From an uncultured Clostridia bacterium (GTDB taxonomy: Bacteria; Bacillota; Clostridia; Oscillospirales; Acutalibacteraceae), in the NCBI GenBank assembly GCA_937884995.1, contig CAKZZL010000027.1, positions 34,529-98,528 on the forward strand: a stretch of 64,000 nt of DNA, written 5' to 3'. Below are positions 8,024 through 15,874 of the stretch, in pieces. Both the position numbers and the translations under genes were made by a program. The notes under the pieces are model-generated. The model worked only from the letters and a program-made list of their open reading frames with translations. It did not search any database and was not told where the DNA came from. Each line of letters opens with the position of its first letter. The first letter of the stretch is position 1.

Positions 8024-9211
8024 TTATTTCCTATCCATATATACAGTCTTGCCGTTACAAACAGTCATCAGACATTTGCCGTAAACTTCTTTGCCTTCAA
8101 AAGGCGTAGCTTTGCCTTTTGATAAGAAGTCATCGGGATTGATAATATATTTAGCATCCAGATCCCAGAGACAATAGTCATCATTCAAAGCTATATTAAA
8201 CCTTTTTCTCGGGTTTATAACCATAAGTTCAATCAACTTTTCAAGAGAAATTATTCCTGTCTTTACAAGATATGTGTAAAGAAGGCTGAAAGAACTTTCA
8301 ATTCCTACTATACCGAATGCACTGTCTTTGAGACCCTTTGACTTTTCTTCTGCGCTGTGAGGCGCATGGTCAGTTGAAATCATGTCAATTGTCCCGTCAA
8401 GGATGCCTTCAATCAGTGCAACTTTGTCTGCTTCAGATCTTAAAGGAGGATTCATCTTGAAACGTCCGTCCTCTTTCAAATCATTGTCTGTTAATATGAG
8501 ATAATGAGGAGCTGTTTCACAGCTGACATTCACTCCTGCAGCCTTTGCTTTGCGTATTATATCAACACTTTCTTTGCACGATATATGGCAGACGTGATAT
8601 GGGCAGTTTGTCTTTGCGCTTAAGCGGACATCCCTTTTTATTGGACCCCACTCGCTCTCGCTGCAAATGCCTTTATGACCATGAGCTTTGGCATAATCTC
8701 CGTCATGTATATATCCGCCATGAAGCAGACTGTTATCCTCGCAATGGGCAACAATGATTTTCCCGAGAGCATGAGCCCTTGTCATTGCCTCAAGCATCAT
8801 TTCTTCAGACTGGACACCTCTGCCGTCATCGGAAAAGGCAATTACACAGTCAGCCATATCTTCCATATCCGATAACTTTTCACCTTGCTGATTTACTGTT
8901 ATTGCAGCATAAGGATATACGTTGATGGAAGCATCTCTTTCTATTATGGAAAGCTGCTGTTTTAAGTTCTCCGGATTGTCGGGAACGGGATTTAAGTTAG
9001 GCATGGTGCAAACCGCTGTGTAACCGCCGTGGGCTGCAGCCATACACCCGCTTTTAATTGTTTCCTTATATGAAAAACCAGGCTCACGAAAATGCACATG
9101 CACATCGCAAAAACCCGGCAAAACAATAATTTCATTATTTGATAAATCAAGATTTTGAATTGACGGAGAAAAGTCATTTAGTTTCTCTGATTTATACACT
9201 TTAAGAGACAT
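8024..9211 (-). CDS. pyrC: Dihydroorotase
   Basis: A 395-residue class I dihydroorotase closing carbamoyl aspartate to dihydroorotate. The zinc motif DVHVHFREPG is at residues 36-45, later metal ligands sit in AHCED and CHISC, and STDHAPH is present. The frame extends 20 codons upstream, but the ATG giving MSLKVYKS follows an AAGGAGGG at good spacing. It is the first gene of the operon, about 105 bases from the promoter start. The order pyrC-K-D-F-E-B-I carries five UMP-pathway enzymes. Confidence 0.95.
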   Translation of the reverse strand: MSLKVYKSEKLNDFSPSIQNLDLSNNEIIVLPGFCDVHVHFREPGFSYKETIKSGCMAAAHGGYTAVCTMPNLNPVPDNPENLKQQLSIIERDASINVYPYAAITVNQQGEKLSDMEDMADCVIAFSDDGRGVQSEEMMLEAMTRAHALGKIIVAHCEDNSLLHGGYIHDGDYAKAHGHKGICSESEWGPIKRDVRLSAKTNCPYHVCHISCKESVDIIRKAKAAGVNVSCETAPHYLILTDNDLKEDGRFKMNPPLRSEADKVALIEGILDGTIDMISTDHAPHSAEEKSKGLKDSAFGIVGIESSFSLLYTYLVKTGIISLEKLIELMVINPRKRFNIALNDDYCLWDLDAKYIINPDDFLSKGKATPFEGKEVYGKCLMTVCNGKTVYMDRK

Positions 9212-9237
9212 GGACTTACCCTCCTTATATATGAAGA

Positions 9238-9258
9238 GCCCTACTTTCAGAGTAAGGC
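9238..9258 (-). promoter_or_regulatory. Hairpin in the pyr leader
   Basis: On the minus strand GCCTTACT pairs with AGTAGGGC (one G-U) just upstream of the pyrC ribosome site. There is no U-tract and I find no PyrR-type loop. It may modulate translation; the role is unknown. Confidence 0.3.
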
Positions 9259-9321
9259 CGAAAAAGAACAAATATATTCATACTTTGCGATATCTCTGTA
9301 TCGGCTTAAAAGTCTAAAAAT

Positions 9322-9350
9322 ATTTTAGCATAAGCGCTGACCTATGTCAA
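9322..9350 (-). promoter_or_regulatory. Promoter of the pyr operon
   Basis: On the minus strand a consensus TTGACA (9345-9350), 17-base spacer and TAAAAT (9322-9327). Confidence 0.85.
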
Positions 9351-9441
9351 CAATTCCGGTCCTCCTTGACTATGGTAAAATGTTATCATTTTTTATAAAA
9401 AAAAGGCTCTATTTTTGTAACCTTATCCACCTTGCTTTTCA

Positions 9442-9470
9442 TTGACTATAAAGGCGTATTATGTTATCAT
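9442..9470 (+). promoter_or_regulatory. Promoter of the pur operon
   Basis: TTGACT (9442-9447), 17-base spacer, TATCAT (9465-9470). Transcription would start about 13 bases before the ZTP aptamer. A diverged partial copy of the same elements lies at 9366-9389 but with a 12-base spacer. Confidence 0.7.
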
Positions 9471-9492
9471 TTTAAAGTAAGATAAATGTCTT

Positions 9493-9558
9493 TGTAACTG
9501 ACGGATAGTGTGGAAAACCACAGGGGAGCAAATGACATATACAGCCGACCGTCTGGGC
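9493..9558 (+). promoter_or_regulatory. ZTP (pfl) riboswitch
   Basis: The segment carries the conserved pfl-motif blocks in order: GTAACTGACGGA, a short GTGG-AAAA-CCAC hairpin, AGGGGAGCAA, then GCCGACCGTCTGGGCA. This aptamer senses ZMP/ZTP, the AICAR nucleotide that builds up when 10-formyl-THF is short, and switches on purine and one-carbon genes. It lies directly before purE and its 3' end runs into a terminator hairpin, so it should act by transcription antitermination. Recognition is by eye from the known consensus. Confidence 0.9.
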
Positions 9559-9600
9559 ACACTACTCATTGAATGGAGCAGTGCGCCTTTTTATTTTTTT
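9556..9600 (+). terminator. Riboswitch-controlled terminator before purE
   Basis: GGCACACT (9556-9563) pairs with AGTGCGCC (9580-9587) with one A-C mismatch, followed by a T-rich tract to 9600. The rising arm uses the GGCA that closes the aptamer, so ligand-bound and terminated states exclude each other. The purE ribosome site follows at once. Confidence 0.8.
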
Positions 9601-9612
9601 GAGGAGGTTCCA

Positions 9613-10104
9613 ATGAAAAAAGTTGCATTAATAATGGGAAGCGACAGCGATCTCCCAATCGTGCAAAAAGCAATCGACACATTAAAAGATTTGAATATCC
9701 CTTATGAAGTTCATGTCTTTTCAGCTCACAGGACTCCGGCTCAGGCAAAAGAATTCTCAGAGAGGGCAGAAGAGAACGGATTCGGGGTAATCATTGCGGC
9801 TGCGGGAATGGCAGCACACCTGGCAGGAGCCATAGCAGCAAATACTACACTTCCCGTTATAGGGATACCATGTAAATCAAACACACTTGACGGTATTGAC
9901 GCCTTATTGTCAACTGTACAAATGCCTTCAGGCATACCTGTAGCTACAGTCGCAATCAACGGAGCAGTCAATGCCGCCTTACTTTCTGCTCAGATTCTTG
10001 CCTTGTCCGATAAAGACCTGTCAGACAGACTGAAAGAAAAACGCAGGAAAGATGAGAAAGCAGTAGTTGAAAAAGATGCCAAAATATCAAAGGAATTTAA
10101 TTAA
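9613..10104 (+). CDS. purE: N5-carboxyaminoimidazole ribonucleotide mutase
   Basis: A 163-residue PurE, cytoplasmic, moving the carboxyl group to give CAIR. The start MKKVALIMGSDSD follows GAGGAGG; the longer open frame upstream belongs to the riboswitch. Signatures GSDSDL (about 9-14), SAHRTP (about 38-43) and AAAGMAAHLAG are present. No purK is in the window, so either purK is elsewhere or the enzyme acts directly on AIR and CO2; sequence alone does not settle which. First gene of the purine operon. Confidence 0.93.
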   Translation: MKKVALIMGSDSDLPIVQKAIDTLKDLNIPYEVHVFSAHRTPAQAKEFSERAEENGFGVIIAAAGMAAHLAGAIAANTTLPVIGIPCKSNTLDGIDALLSTVQMPSGIPVATVAINGAVNAALLSAQILALSDKDLSDRLKEKRRKDEKAVVEKDAKISKEFN

Positions 10105-10119
10105 AGCGGAGGAAATAAA

Positions 10120-10830
10120 ATGAACAAGAGAGAACAACTTTACGAAGGAAAAGCAAAGAAAGTATTTGCAACGGACAATGATGAATATGTAATCGTTTCA
10201 TACAAAGACGATGCAACAGCTTTCGACGGAACAAAGAAAGGCACAATTACAGGCAAAGGTGCAATCAACAACCGTATGTCAAATTACCTTATGCAGATCC
10301 TTGAAAAAGAGGGAATCAAGACACACTTTGTTGAAGAACTCAATGACAGAGAGACAGTAGTCAAAAAAGTTACGATTGTTCCTCTTGAGGTTATCATCCG
10401 CAATATATCGGCAGGATCTTTCTCAAAACGTTACGGTGTTGAAGAAGGCATTGTTTTCGCAGAACCCACAATCGAATTCTCATACAAGAATGATGACCTG
10501 CATGATCCTCTCATAAATGATTATCATGCACTTGCACTTTCACTTGCAACAAAAGAAGAAATCGCTCAAATTAAAGAAATGGCATTCAAAGTAAACGACA
10601 TACTCAAGGAATACTTCATAAAACTGGGAGTTAAACTTGTTGACTTCAAGCTTGAATTCGGCAGACTCAGCGACGGCAGCATCGTGCTCGCAGATGAAAT
10701 CTCACCTGATACATGCAGATTCTGGGATGCTCAGACAAATGAGAAATTGGACAAAGACAGATTCCGCAGAGATATGGGCGGCGTTGAAGATGCATATAAC
10801 GAGATGATGCACAGAGTTTTCGGTGAATAA
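10120..10830 (+). CDS. purC: SAICAR synthetase
   Basis: A 236-residue PurC that joins aspartate to CAIR using ATP. The N-terminal YEGKAKKVF (about residues 7-15), the PLEVIIRN motif and DFKLEFG followed by ADEISPDTCR are family signatures. It is the short monofunctional type usual in Firmicutes. It starts 15 bases after purE. The next pathway enzyme, adenylosuccinate lyase (purB), is not in the window. Confidence 0.96.
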   Translation: MNKREQLYEGKAKKVFATDNDEYVIVSYKDDATAFDGTKKGTITGKGAINNRMSNYLMQILEKEGIKTHFVEELNDRETVVKKVTIVPLEVIIRNISAGSFSKRYGVEEGIVFAEPTIEFSYKNDDLHDPLINDYHALALSLATKEEIAQIKEMAFKVNDILKEYFIKLGVKLVDFKLEFGRLSDGSIVLADEISPDTCRFWDAQTNEKLDKDRFRRDMGGVEDAYNEMMHRVFGE

Positions 10831-10841
10831 GGGAGAAATAT

Positions 10842-12269
10842 ATGGGTGGCTTTTTCGGAGCAGTAAGCAAAAAATCTATCATTTCAGATGTGTTTTTCGG
10901 AACGGATTATCATTCTCATCTGGGTACGAAGAACGGCGGTATGGCAGCATATGATGATAATTTCGGCTTACAAAGACAGATTCATAATATAGAAAACACG
11001 CCTTTTAGAACAAAGTTTGAAAAAAGTCTCGATGAGATGAAAGGCTGCGCTGCAATAGGAACTATCAGTGATACGGATCCTCAGCCCCTGATTTTCAGAT
11101 CAAATTTCGGAGCCTACGCCATATGCATAGTCGGGGTAATCAATAATCAGGATCAGCTTATTAATGAATATTTAAATGACACGGGCGGACATTTCAGTGC
11201 CATGACAGGCGGCAGAATAAACTCTACGGAACTTATTGCCGCCCTCATAAATCGTAAGGGTGACTTTACCGAAGGCATCAAGTTTGCACAATCAAAGATT
11301 GACGGTACTGCCTCAATACTTCTTCTGACAGACTATGGCAGCATTATAGCGGCAAGAGACAGATTCGGCAGACTTCCTGTCCTTATTGGGAAAAATGATG
11401 AAGGATATTGTGTGTCCTTTGAATCTTTCGCATATCAGAAACTCGGATATGAAGAATATAAAGAACTGGGTCCGGGTGAGATAGTTGAAATCAGCGCAGA
11501 CAAATATACTGTTCTGGCCGAGGCCGGTAAGAAGAAAAAAATATGCGCATTCCTCTGGTCATATTACGGATATCCTACCTCAAATTACGAGGGCAAGAAT
11601 GTTGAGATAATGAGATACAGAAATGGTCAGCTTATGGTAGAAAACGACAGAAAGAACGGACTTTTACCGGATGACCTTGACTATGTAAGCGGTGTCCCAG
11701 ATTCGGGAACACCACATGCAATAGGATATGCAAATGTGAGCGGAGTCCCGTTTGCAAGACCTTTTATCAAATACACGCAAACATGGCTGAGGAGCTTTAT
11801 GCCCGCAAACCAGGATGACAGAAACAAAGTCGCAAGGATGAAACAAATCCCGGTCAAAGAGCTTATAGAGGGAAAGAGCCTGCTCTTTGTTGATGATTCC
11901 ATTGTAAGGGGAACTCAGCTTCGCGAAACCGTAGAATTTCTCTACTCAAACGGAGCCCGTGCAGTCCATATGAGATCTGCATGCCCTCCGATTATGTATG
12001 GCTGCAAATATCTCAATTTCTCAAGATCCACAAGTGATATGGAACTTATTGCAAGAAGAACCATTTTGGAACTTGAGGGTGAAGAAGGCTTTAACCATCT
12101 TGAAGAGTATTCAGACGGCACAACTCAAAGAGGTAAAGCCATGAGAAAAGCCATATGCAGCAAACTTCATTTTGCTTCTCTTGAATTTCAAACATTAAAA
12201 GGTGTTGTTGAAGCAATCGGCATTGACGAAGAAGAACTTTGTACATATTGCTGGAACGGAAAGGAATAA
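10842..12269 (+). CDS. purF: PurF-like amidophosphoribosyltransferase without N-terminal Cys
   Basis: A 475-residue PurF homologue at the expected place for the first step of purine synthesis (PRPP to phosphoribosylamine). The PRPP loop LLFVDDSIVRGTQ (about 347-359) and VPDSGTPHAIGYA (285-297) are intact. C235, C388, C467 and C470 match the iron-sulfur ligands of the B. subtilis type. However, the mature N-terminus of a normal PurF begins with Cys as nucleophile; here it reads MGGFFGAVSK with no Cys before residue 69, and the usual HNG motif region reads VGVINN. The glutaminase half therefore looks inactive, and ammonia or a partner may supply nitrogen. Start supported by a GGGAG site. Confidence 0.85.
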   Translation: MGGFFGAVSKKSIISDVFFGTDYHSHLGTKNGGMAAYDDNFGLQRQIHNIENTPFRTKFEKSLDEMKGCAAIGTISDTDPQPLIFRSNFGAYAICIVGVINNQDQLINEYLNDTGGHFSAMTGGRINSTELIAALINRKGDFTEGIKFAQSKIDGTASILLLTDYGSIIAARDRFGRLPVLIGKNDEGYCVSFESFAYQKLGYEEYKELGPGEIVEISADKYTVLAEAGKKKKICAFLWSYYGYPTSNYEGKNVEIMRYRNGQLMVENDRKNGLLPDDLDYVSGVPDSGTPHAIGYANVSGVPFARPFIKYTQTWLRSFMPANQDDRNKVARMKQIPVKELIEGKSLLFVDDSIVRGTQLRETVEFLYSNGARAVHMRSACPPIMYGCKYLNFSRSTSDMELIARRTILELEGEEGFNHLEEYSDGTTQRGKAMRKAICSKLHFASLEFQTLKGVVEAIGIDEEELCTYCWNGKE

Positions 12270-12271
12270 AT

Positions 12272-13315
12272 ATGAACACAAATTCTAAATCAGATGCATA
12301 TGCAGCAGCAGGTGTTGATATCACGGCCGGATACAAGGCTGTTGACTTAATGAAAGCTCATATTGCAAAAACAATGACAAAGGGCGTTTGCTCAGACGTT
12401 GGAGGCTTCGGTGGCCTGTTTGAACCGGACCTTGAGGGAATAAAAAGGCCGGTGCTTGTAAGCGGAACAGATGGAGTAGGCACAAAACTGAAACTCGCAT
12501 TTTTAATGAACAAGCACGATACGGTAGGCATAGACTGCGTTGCAATGTGCGTTAATGATGTCATATGCTGCGGAGCAAAACCACTTTTCTTTTTGGACTA
12601 TATAGCATGCGGGAAAAATGTACCTGAAAAGATTGCTGAAATAGTCAAAGGTGTTGCTGAAGGATGTGTTCAGTCAGGCTCCGCCCTTATAGGGGGAGAA
12701 ACCGCAGAAATGCCGGGCTTTTATCCTCTTGATGAATATGATTTGGCAGGTTTCTCCGTAGGTGTGGTTGACAAAGATAAAATCATTGACAATAAAAAAA
12801 TGGCTGAAGGCGATATAATAATAGCATTGCCTTCATCTGGTATTCACTCAAATGGTTTTTCACTTGTAAGAAAAGTATTTGATGTTGAAAATGCTGACCT
12901 TAGATCTCCGATTGAAGAACTCAGCGGGAAATCACTGGGCGAAAGCCTTCTGACTCCGACAAAGATATATGTAAAAGCTATGACTGCCCTCTTTGAGCAG
13001 GTGGATGTAAAGGCAGTATCGCATATAACCGGCGGAGGCTTTTATGAGAATATACCGAGGAGCATACCGGAAGGACTCACTGCGAGAATAGAAAAGAACA
13101 GCATCCGAATCTTGCCGATATTCAAATTCCTCCAAAAATCAGGGAACATATCCGAACATGATATGTTTAATACATATAACATGGGTGTAGGCATGAGCGT
13201 TATTGTTTCTCAAAATGATCTTGAAAAATCATTGGAGATACTCAGAAAAAACGGCGAAGATGCCTACGTTATAGGGAAGATAACAAAAGGTGAGGATAAG
13301 ATAGAAATCGTTTAA
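12272..13315 (+). CDS. purM: Phosphoribosylformylglycinamidine cyclo-ligase (AIR synthetase)
   Basis: A 347-residue PurM using ATP to close FGAM to AIR. DAYAAAGVDI is at about residues 7-16; the gene start is set by AAGGAATAAAT before ATG, two bases after the purF stop, although the frame is open 11 codons further up. LVSGTDGVGTKLK, the nucleotide/phosphate region GETAEMPGFY and THITGGG-like SHITGGGFYENIPR are visible. Normal length. Confidence 0.96.
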   Translation: MNTNSKSDAYAAAGVDITAGYKAVDLMKAHIAKTMTKGVCSDVGGFGGLFEPDLEGIKRPVLVSGTDGVGTKLKLAFLMNKHDTVGIDCVAMCVNDVICCGAKPLFFLDYIACGKNVPEKIAEIVKGVAEGCVQSGSALIGGETAEMPGFYPLDEYDLAGFSVGVVDKDKIIDNKKMAEGDIIIALPSSGIHSNGFSLVRKVFDVENADLRSPIEELSGKSLGESLLTPTKIYVKAMTALFEQVDVKAVSHITGGGFYENIPRSIPEGLTARIEKNSIRILPIFKFLQKSGNISEHDMFNTYNMGVGMSVIVSQNDLEKSLEILRKNGEDAYVIGKITKGEDKIEIV

Positions 13316-13327
13316 TCGGAGAAAATT

Positions 13328-13933
13328 ATGAGTGAGAAAATAAAGATAGCGGTTTTGGTGTCAGGTGGAGGAACAAACCTCCAGGCTCTCATTGATGCTC
13401 AAAATTCCGGAGTTATAAAAAGCGGATACATAGCACTTGTAATATCCAATAATCCTGATGCTTATGCGTTGCAAAGAGCAGAAAAAGCCGGCATTAAAAG
13501 CAAAGTGATAACTAAAAAAGAATATGCAGAACTCTTTGAAGAAAAAATAATGAAAGTCCTTAAAGAAGAAAAAATCGACTTAATTGTACTTGCAGGATTT
13601 ATGTGCATATTGTCTGAGAATTTCACGAAGACTTTTGATAAAAGAATAATCAATGTTCATCCGTCTTTGATTCCTTCTTTCTGCGGTGAAGGATATTACG
13701 GACTTAAAGTACATGAGGCAGCGCTTAACTATGGTGTCAAAGTAACCGGCGCCACAGTACATTTTGTCAATGAAATACCCGACGGCGGCGAGATAATACT
13801 CCAGAAGGCTGTAGATATAAAGGATGGAGATACACCGCAAACTTTACAAAAAAGGGTAATGGAAGAGGCGGAATGGAAAATACTTCCAAGGGCATGTGAG
13901 ATAGTATCTGAAAACATATTAAATCAGAAATAG
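13328..13933 (+). CDS. purN: Phosphoribosylglycinamide formyltransferase
   Basis: A 201-residue folate-dependent GAR transformylase. The N-terminal IAVLVSGGGTNLQALID binds the substrate phosphate; LAGFMCIL, the INVHPSLIPSFCG segment with its catalytic Asn-His pair and the downstream GATVHFVNEIPDGGEII complete the active site. It consumes 10-formyl-THF, the cofactor whose shortage the upstream ZTP riboswitch reports. Twelve bases after purM. Confidence 0.96.
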   Translation: MSEKIKIAVLVSGGGTNLQALIDAQNSGVIKSGYIALVISNNPDAYALQRAEKAGIKSKVITKKEYAELFEEKIMKVLKEEKIDLIVLAGFMCILSENFTKTFDKRIINVHPSLIPSFCGEGYYGLKVHEAALNYGVKVTGATVHFVNEIPDGGEIILQKAVDIKDGDTPQTLQKRVMEEAEWKILPRACEIVSENILNQK

Positions 13934-13945
13934 GAGAGAAGGAAA

Positions 13946-14662
13946 ATGAAAACATTGGATATTAAAAAACTATTGTCAGAAAATGCATATCCCGGAAGGG
14001 GCATAGTGATAGGAAAGACACCTGACGGGGGCAAGGCTGCAATAGGGTATTTTATCATGGGCAGAAGCGTTAACAGCAGAAACCGTATTTTTGTTGAAAC
14101 TGAGGACGGCATTGAGACAAAAGCTTTTGATGAATCAAAACTTTCCGACCCTCACCTCATAATATATGCTCCTGTGAGAGCATTGGAAAATAAGACAATC
14201 GTCACAAACGGTGACCAGACAGATACAATATATGAAGGAATGAAGCAGGGACTTAGCTTCGAGCAGTCTTTAAGAGGCAGGGAATATGAGGACGATGCCC
14301 CGAACTTTACTCCCAGAATATCCGGTATATTGAGAATAGAAAATGATAAATATAACTATGCAATGTCTATCATTAAGTCGGATGACGGAAATCCTGATTC
14401 GATTCACAGGTTTACATTTGCATATACAAATCCCATAAAAGGCGAAGGACATTTTATTCACACATATATGTCAGACGGGAACCCGTTACCTTCATTTGAG
14501 GGAGAACCTGAAAAGATAAGTATTGAGACTGATGATTTAGATGAATTTACGACAATCCTTTGGGAAAACCTCAATGAAGACAATAAGGTTTCTCTTTTCA
14601 CACGCTTTATAGACCTTAAGACGGGAAAAGCAGAATCAAGAATAGTAAACAAAAACAAATAA
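13946..14662 (+). CDS. IMP cyclohydrolase, archaeal PurO-like type
   Basis: A 238-residue protein that I place in the IMP_cyclohyd (PurO-like) family, from SENAYPGRGIVIG near the start, SRNRIF near residue 47 and DPHLIIYAP near residue 70. The family closes FAICAR to IMP, the last step of the pathway. Normal bacteria use the N-terminal half of bifunctional PurH for this; here that half is missing from the neighbouring gene, so this protein is the logical replacement. It lies between purN and the stand-alone transformylase with 12-13 base gaps. Confidence 0.85.
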   Translation: MKTLDIKKLLSENAYPGRGIVIGKTPDGGKAAIGYFIMGRSVNSRNRIFVETEDGIETKAFDESKLSDPHLIIYAPVRALENKTIVTNGDQTDTIYEGMKQGLSFEQSLRGREYEDDAPNFTPRISGILRIENDKYNYAMSIIKSDDGNPDSIHRFTFAYTNPIKGEGHFIHTYMSDGNPLPSFEGEPEKISIETDDLDEFTTILWENLNEDNKVSLFTRFIDLKTGKAESRIVNKNK

Positions 14663-14675
14663 GGGAGTTTTAAAA

Positions 14676-15860
14676 ATGAAAGAGTTTGAATTGAAATACG
14701 GATGCAATCCCAATCAGAAACCCTCAAAAATATTTATGGCTGACGGCAGCGATTTGCCGATAGAGATACTTAACGGCAAACCGGGATATATCAACTTCCT
14801 TGATGCCTTCAATTCATGGCAGCTTGTAAAAGAAATTAAAGAGGCACTCAATCTTCCTGCAGTTGCTTCCTTTAAGCATGTAAGCCCGACCTCTGCAGCA
14901 GTCGGAACTCCGCTTTCCGACAAACTGAAGAAAGCATGCTTTGTTGATGATATAGAAGGGCTTGACGATTCACCGCTCGCTTGTGCTTATGCAAGAGCAA
15001 GAGGTACAGACCGTATGTGTTCATTCGGTGACTGGGTTGCTTTGTCGGATGAGTGCGATGCAACCACAGCTTTGATGATTAAAAGAGAGGTATCCGACGG
15101 CATTATTGCACCTGCTTATTCAGATGAAGCTCTTGAAATCCTAAAGTCAAAACGCAAAGGCGGATATAACATAGTAAAGATTGATCCGAACTATATCCCT
15201 GCTGAAATTGAACACAAGCAGGTATATGGCATAACGTTTGAACAGGGAAGAAACAATTTTAAGATTAACAAAGAACTTCTTTCCAATCTTGTTACAAGGA
15301 ACAAGAATATTCCGGAGAGCGCAGTAAGAGATTTAATAATAGCTCTCATAACATTGAAGTATACTCAATCGAATTCAGTATGCTTTGCAGTTGATGGACA
15401 GGCAATAGGTGTAGGCGCAGGACAGCAATCAAGAATTCACTGCACACGTCTTGCAGGCAGCAAAGCAGACACATGGTTCTTAAGACAAAGCGATAAGGTA
15501 TTAAATCTTCCTTTCAAAGATACAATAGGACGTCCTGACAGAGACAATGTCATAGACGGATATATCAATAAGAATGAAGAAGATGTATGTGCAGACGGAA
15601 ACTGGCAGAAATACTTTACAAGACAACCTGAACTATTTACAGACGAAGAACAAAAAGCATATCTTGCTACAATAGATAATGTTGCTCTCGGCTCAGATGC
15701 ATTTTTCCCATTCAGCGATAATATTGAAAGAGCAAAGAAAAGCGGCGTTAAATATATTGCAGAACCCGGCGGTTCAATCAGAGATGATCTGGTTATAGAA
15801 TGCTGCGATAAATATGATATGGCAATGGCATTCACGGGAATGAGATTATTCCATCATTAA
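14676..15860 (+). CDS. Stand-alone AICAR formyltransferase
   Basis: A 394-residue protein equivalent to the C-terminal transformylase half of PurH; the cyclohydrolase (MGS-like) half is absent. It begins with ELKYGCNPNQKPSKIF, and carries FKHVSPTSAAVGTPL near residue 66 with the Lys-His catalytic pair, SFGDWVALSD, and QAIGVGAGQQSR near residue 245. It formylates AICAR with 10-formyl-THF. Together with the preceding cyclohydrolase it replaces the fused PurH. An AGGGAG-type ribosome site precedes the ATG. Confidence 0.92.
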   Translation: MKEFELKYGCNPNQKPSKIFMADGSDLPIEILNGKPGYINFLDAFNSWQLVKEIKEALNLPAVASFKHVSPTSAAVGTPLSDKLKKACFVDDIEGLDDSPLACAYARARGTDRMCSFGDWVALSDECDATTALMIKREVSDGIIAPAYSDEALEILKSKRKGGYNIVKIDPNYIPAEIEHKQVYGITFEQGRNNFKINKELLSNLVTRNKNIPESAVRDLIIALITLKYTQSNSVCFAVDGQAIGVGAGQQSRIHCTRLAGSKADTWFLRQSDKVLNLPFKDTIGRPDRDNVIDGYINKNEEDVCADGNWQKYFTRQPELFTDEEQKAYLATIDNVALGSDAFFPFSDNIERAKKSGVKYIAEPGGSIRDDLVIECCDKYDMAMAFTGMRLFHH

Positions 15861-15874
15861 TAGGGGACGTATTT

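Noticed and set aside
9508..9612. Upstream extension of the purE frame
   Set aside because: This stretch is the ZTP aptamer and terminator; purE starts at the ATG after GAGGAGG.
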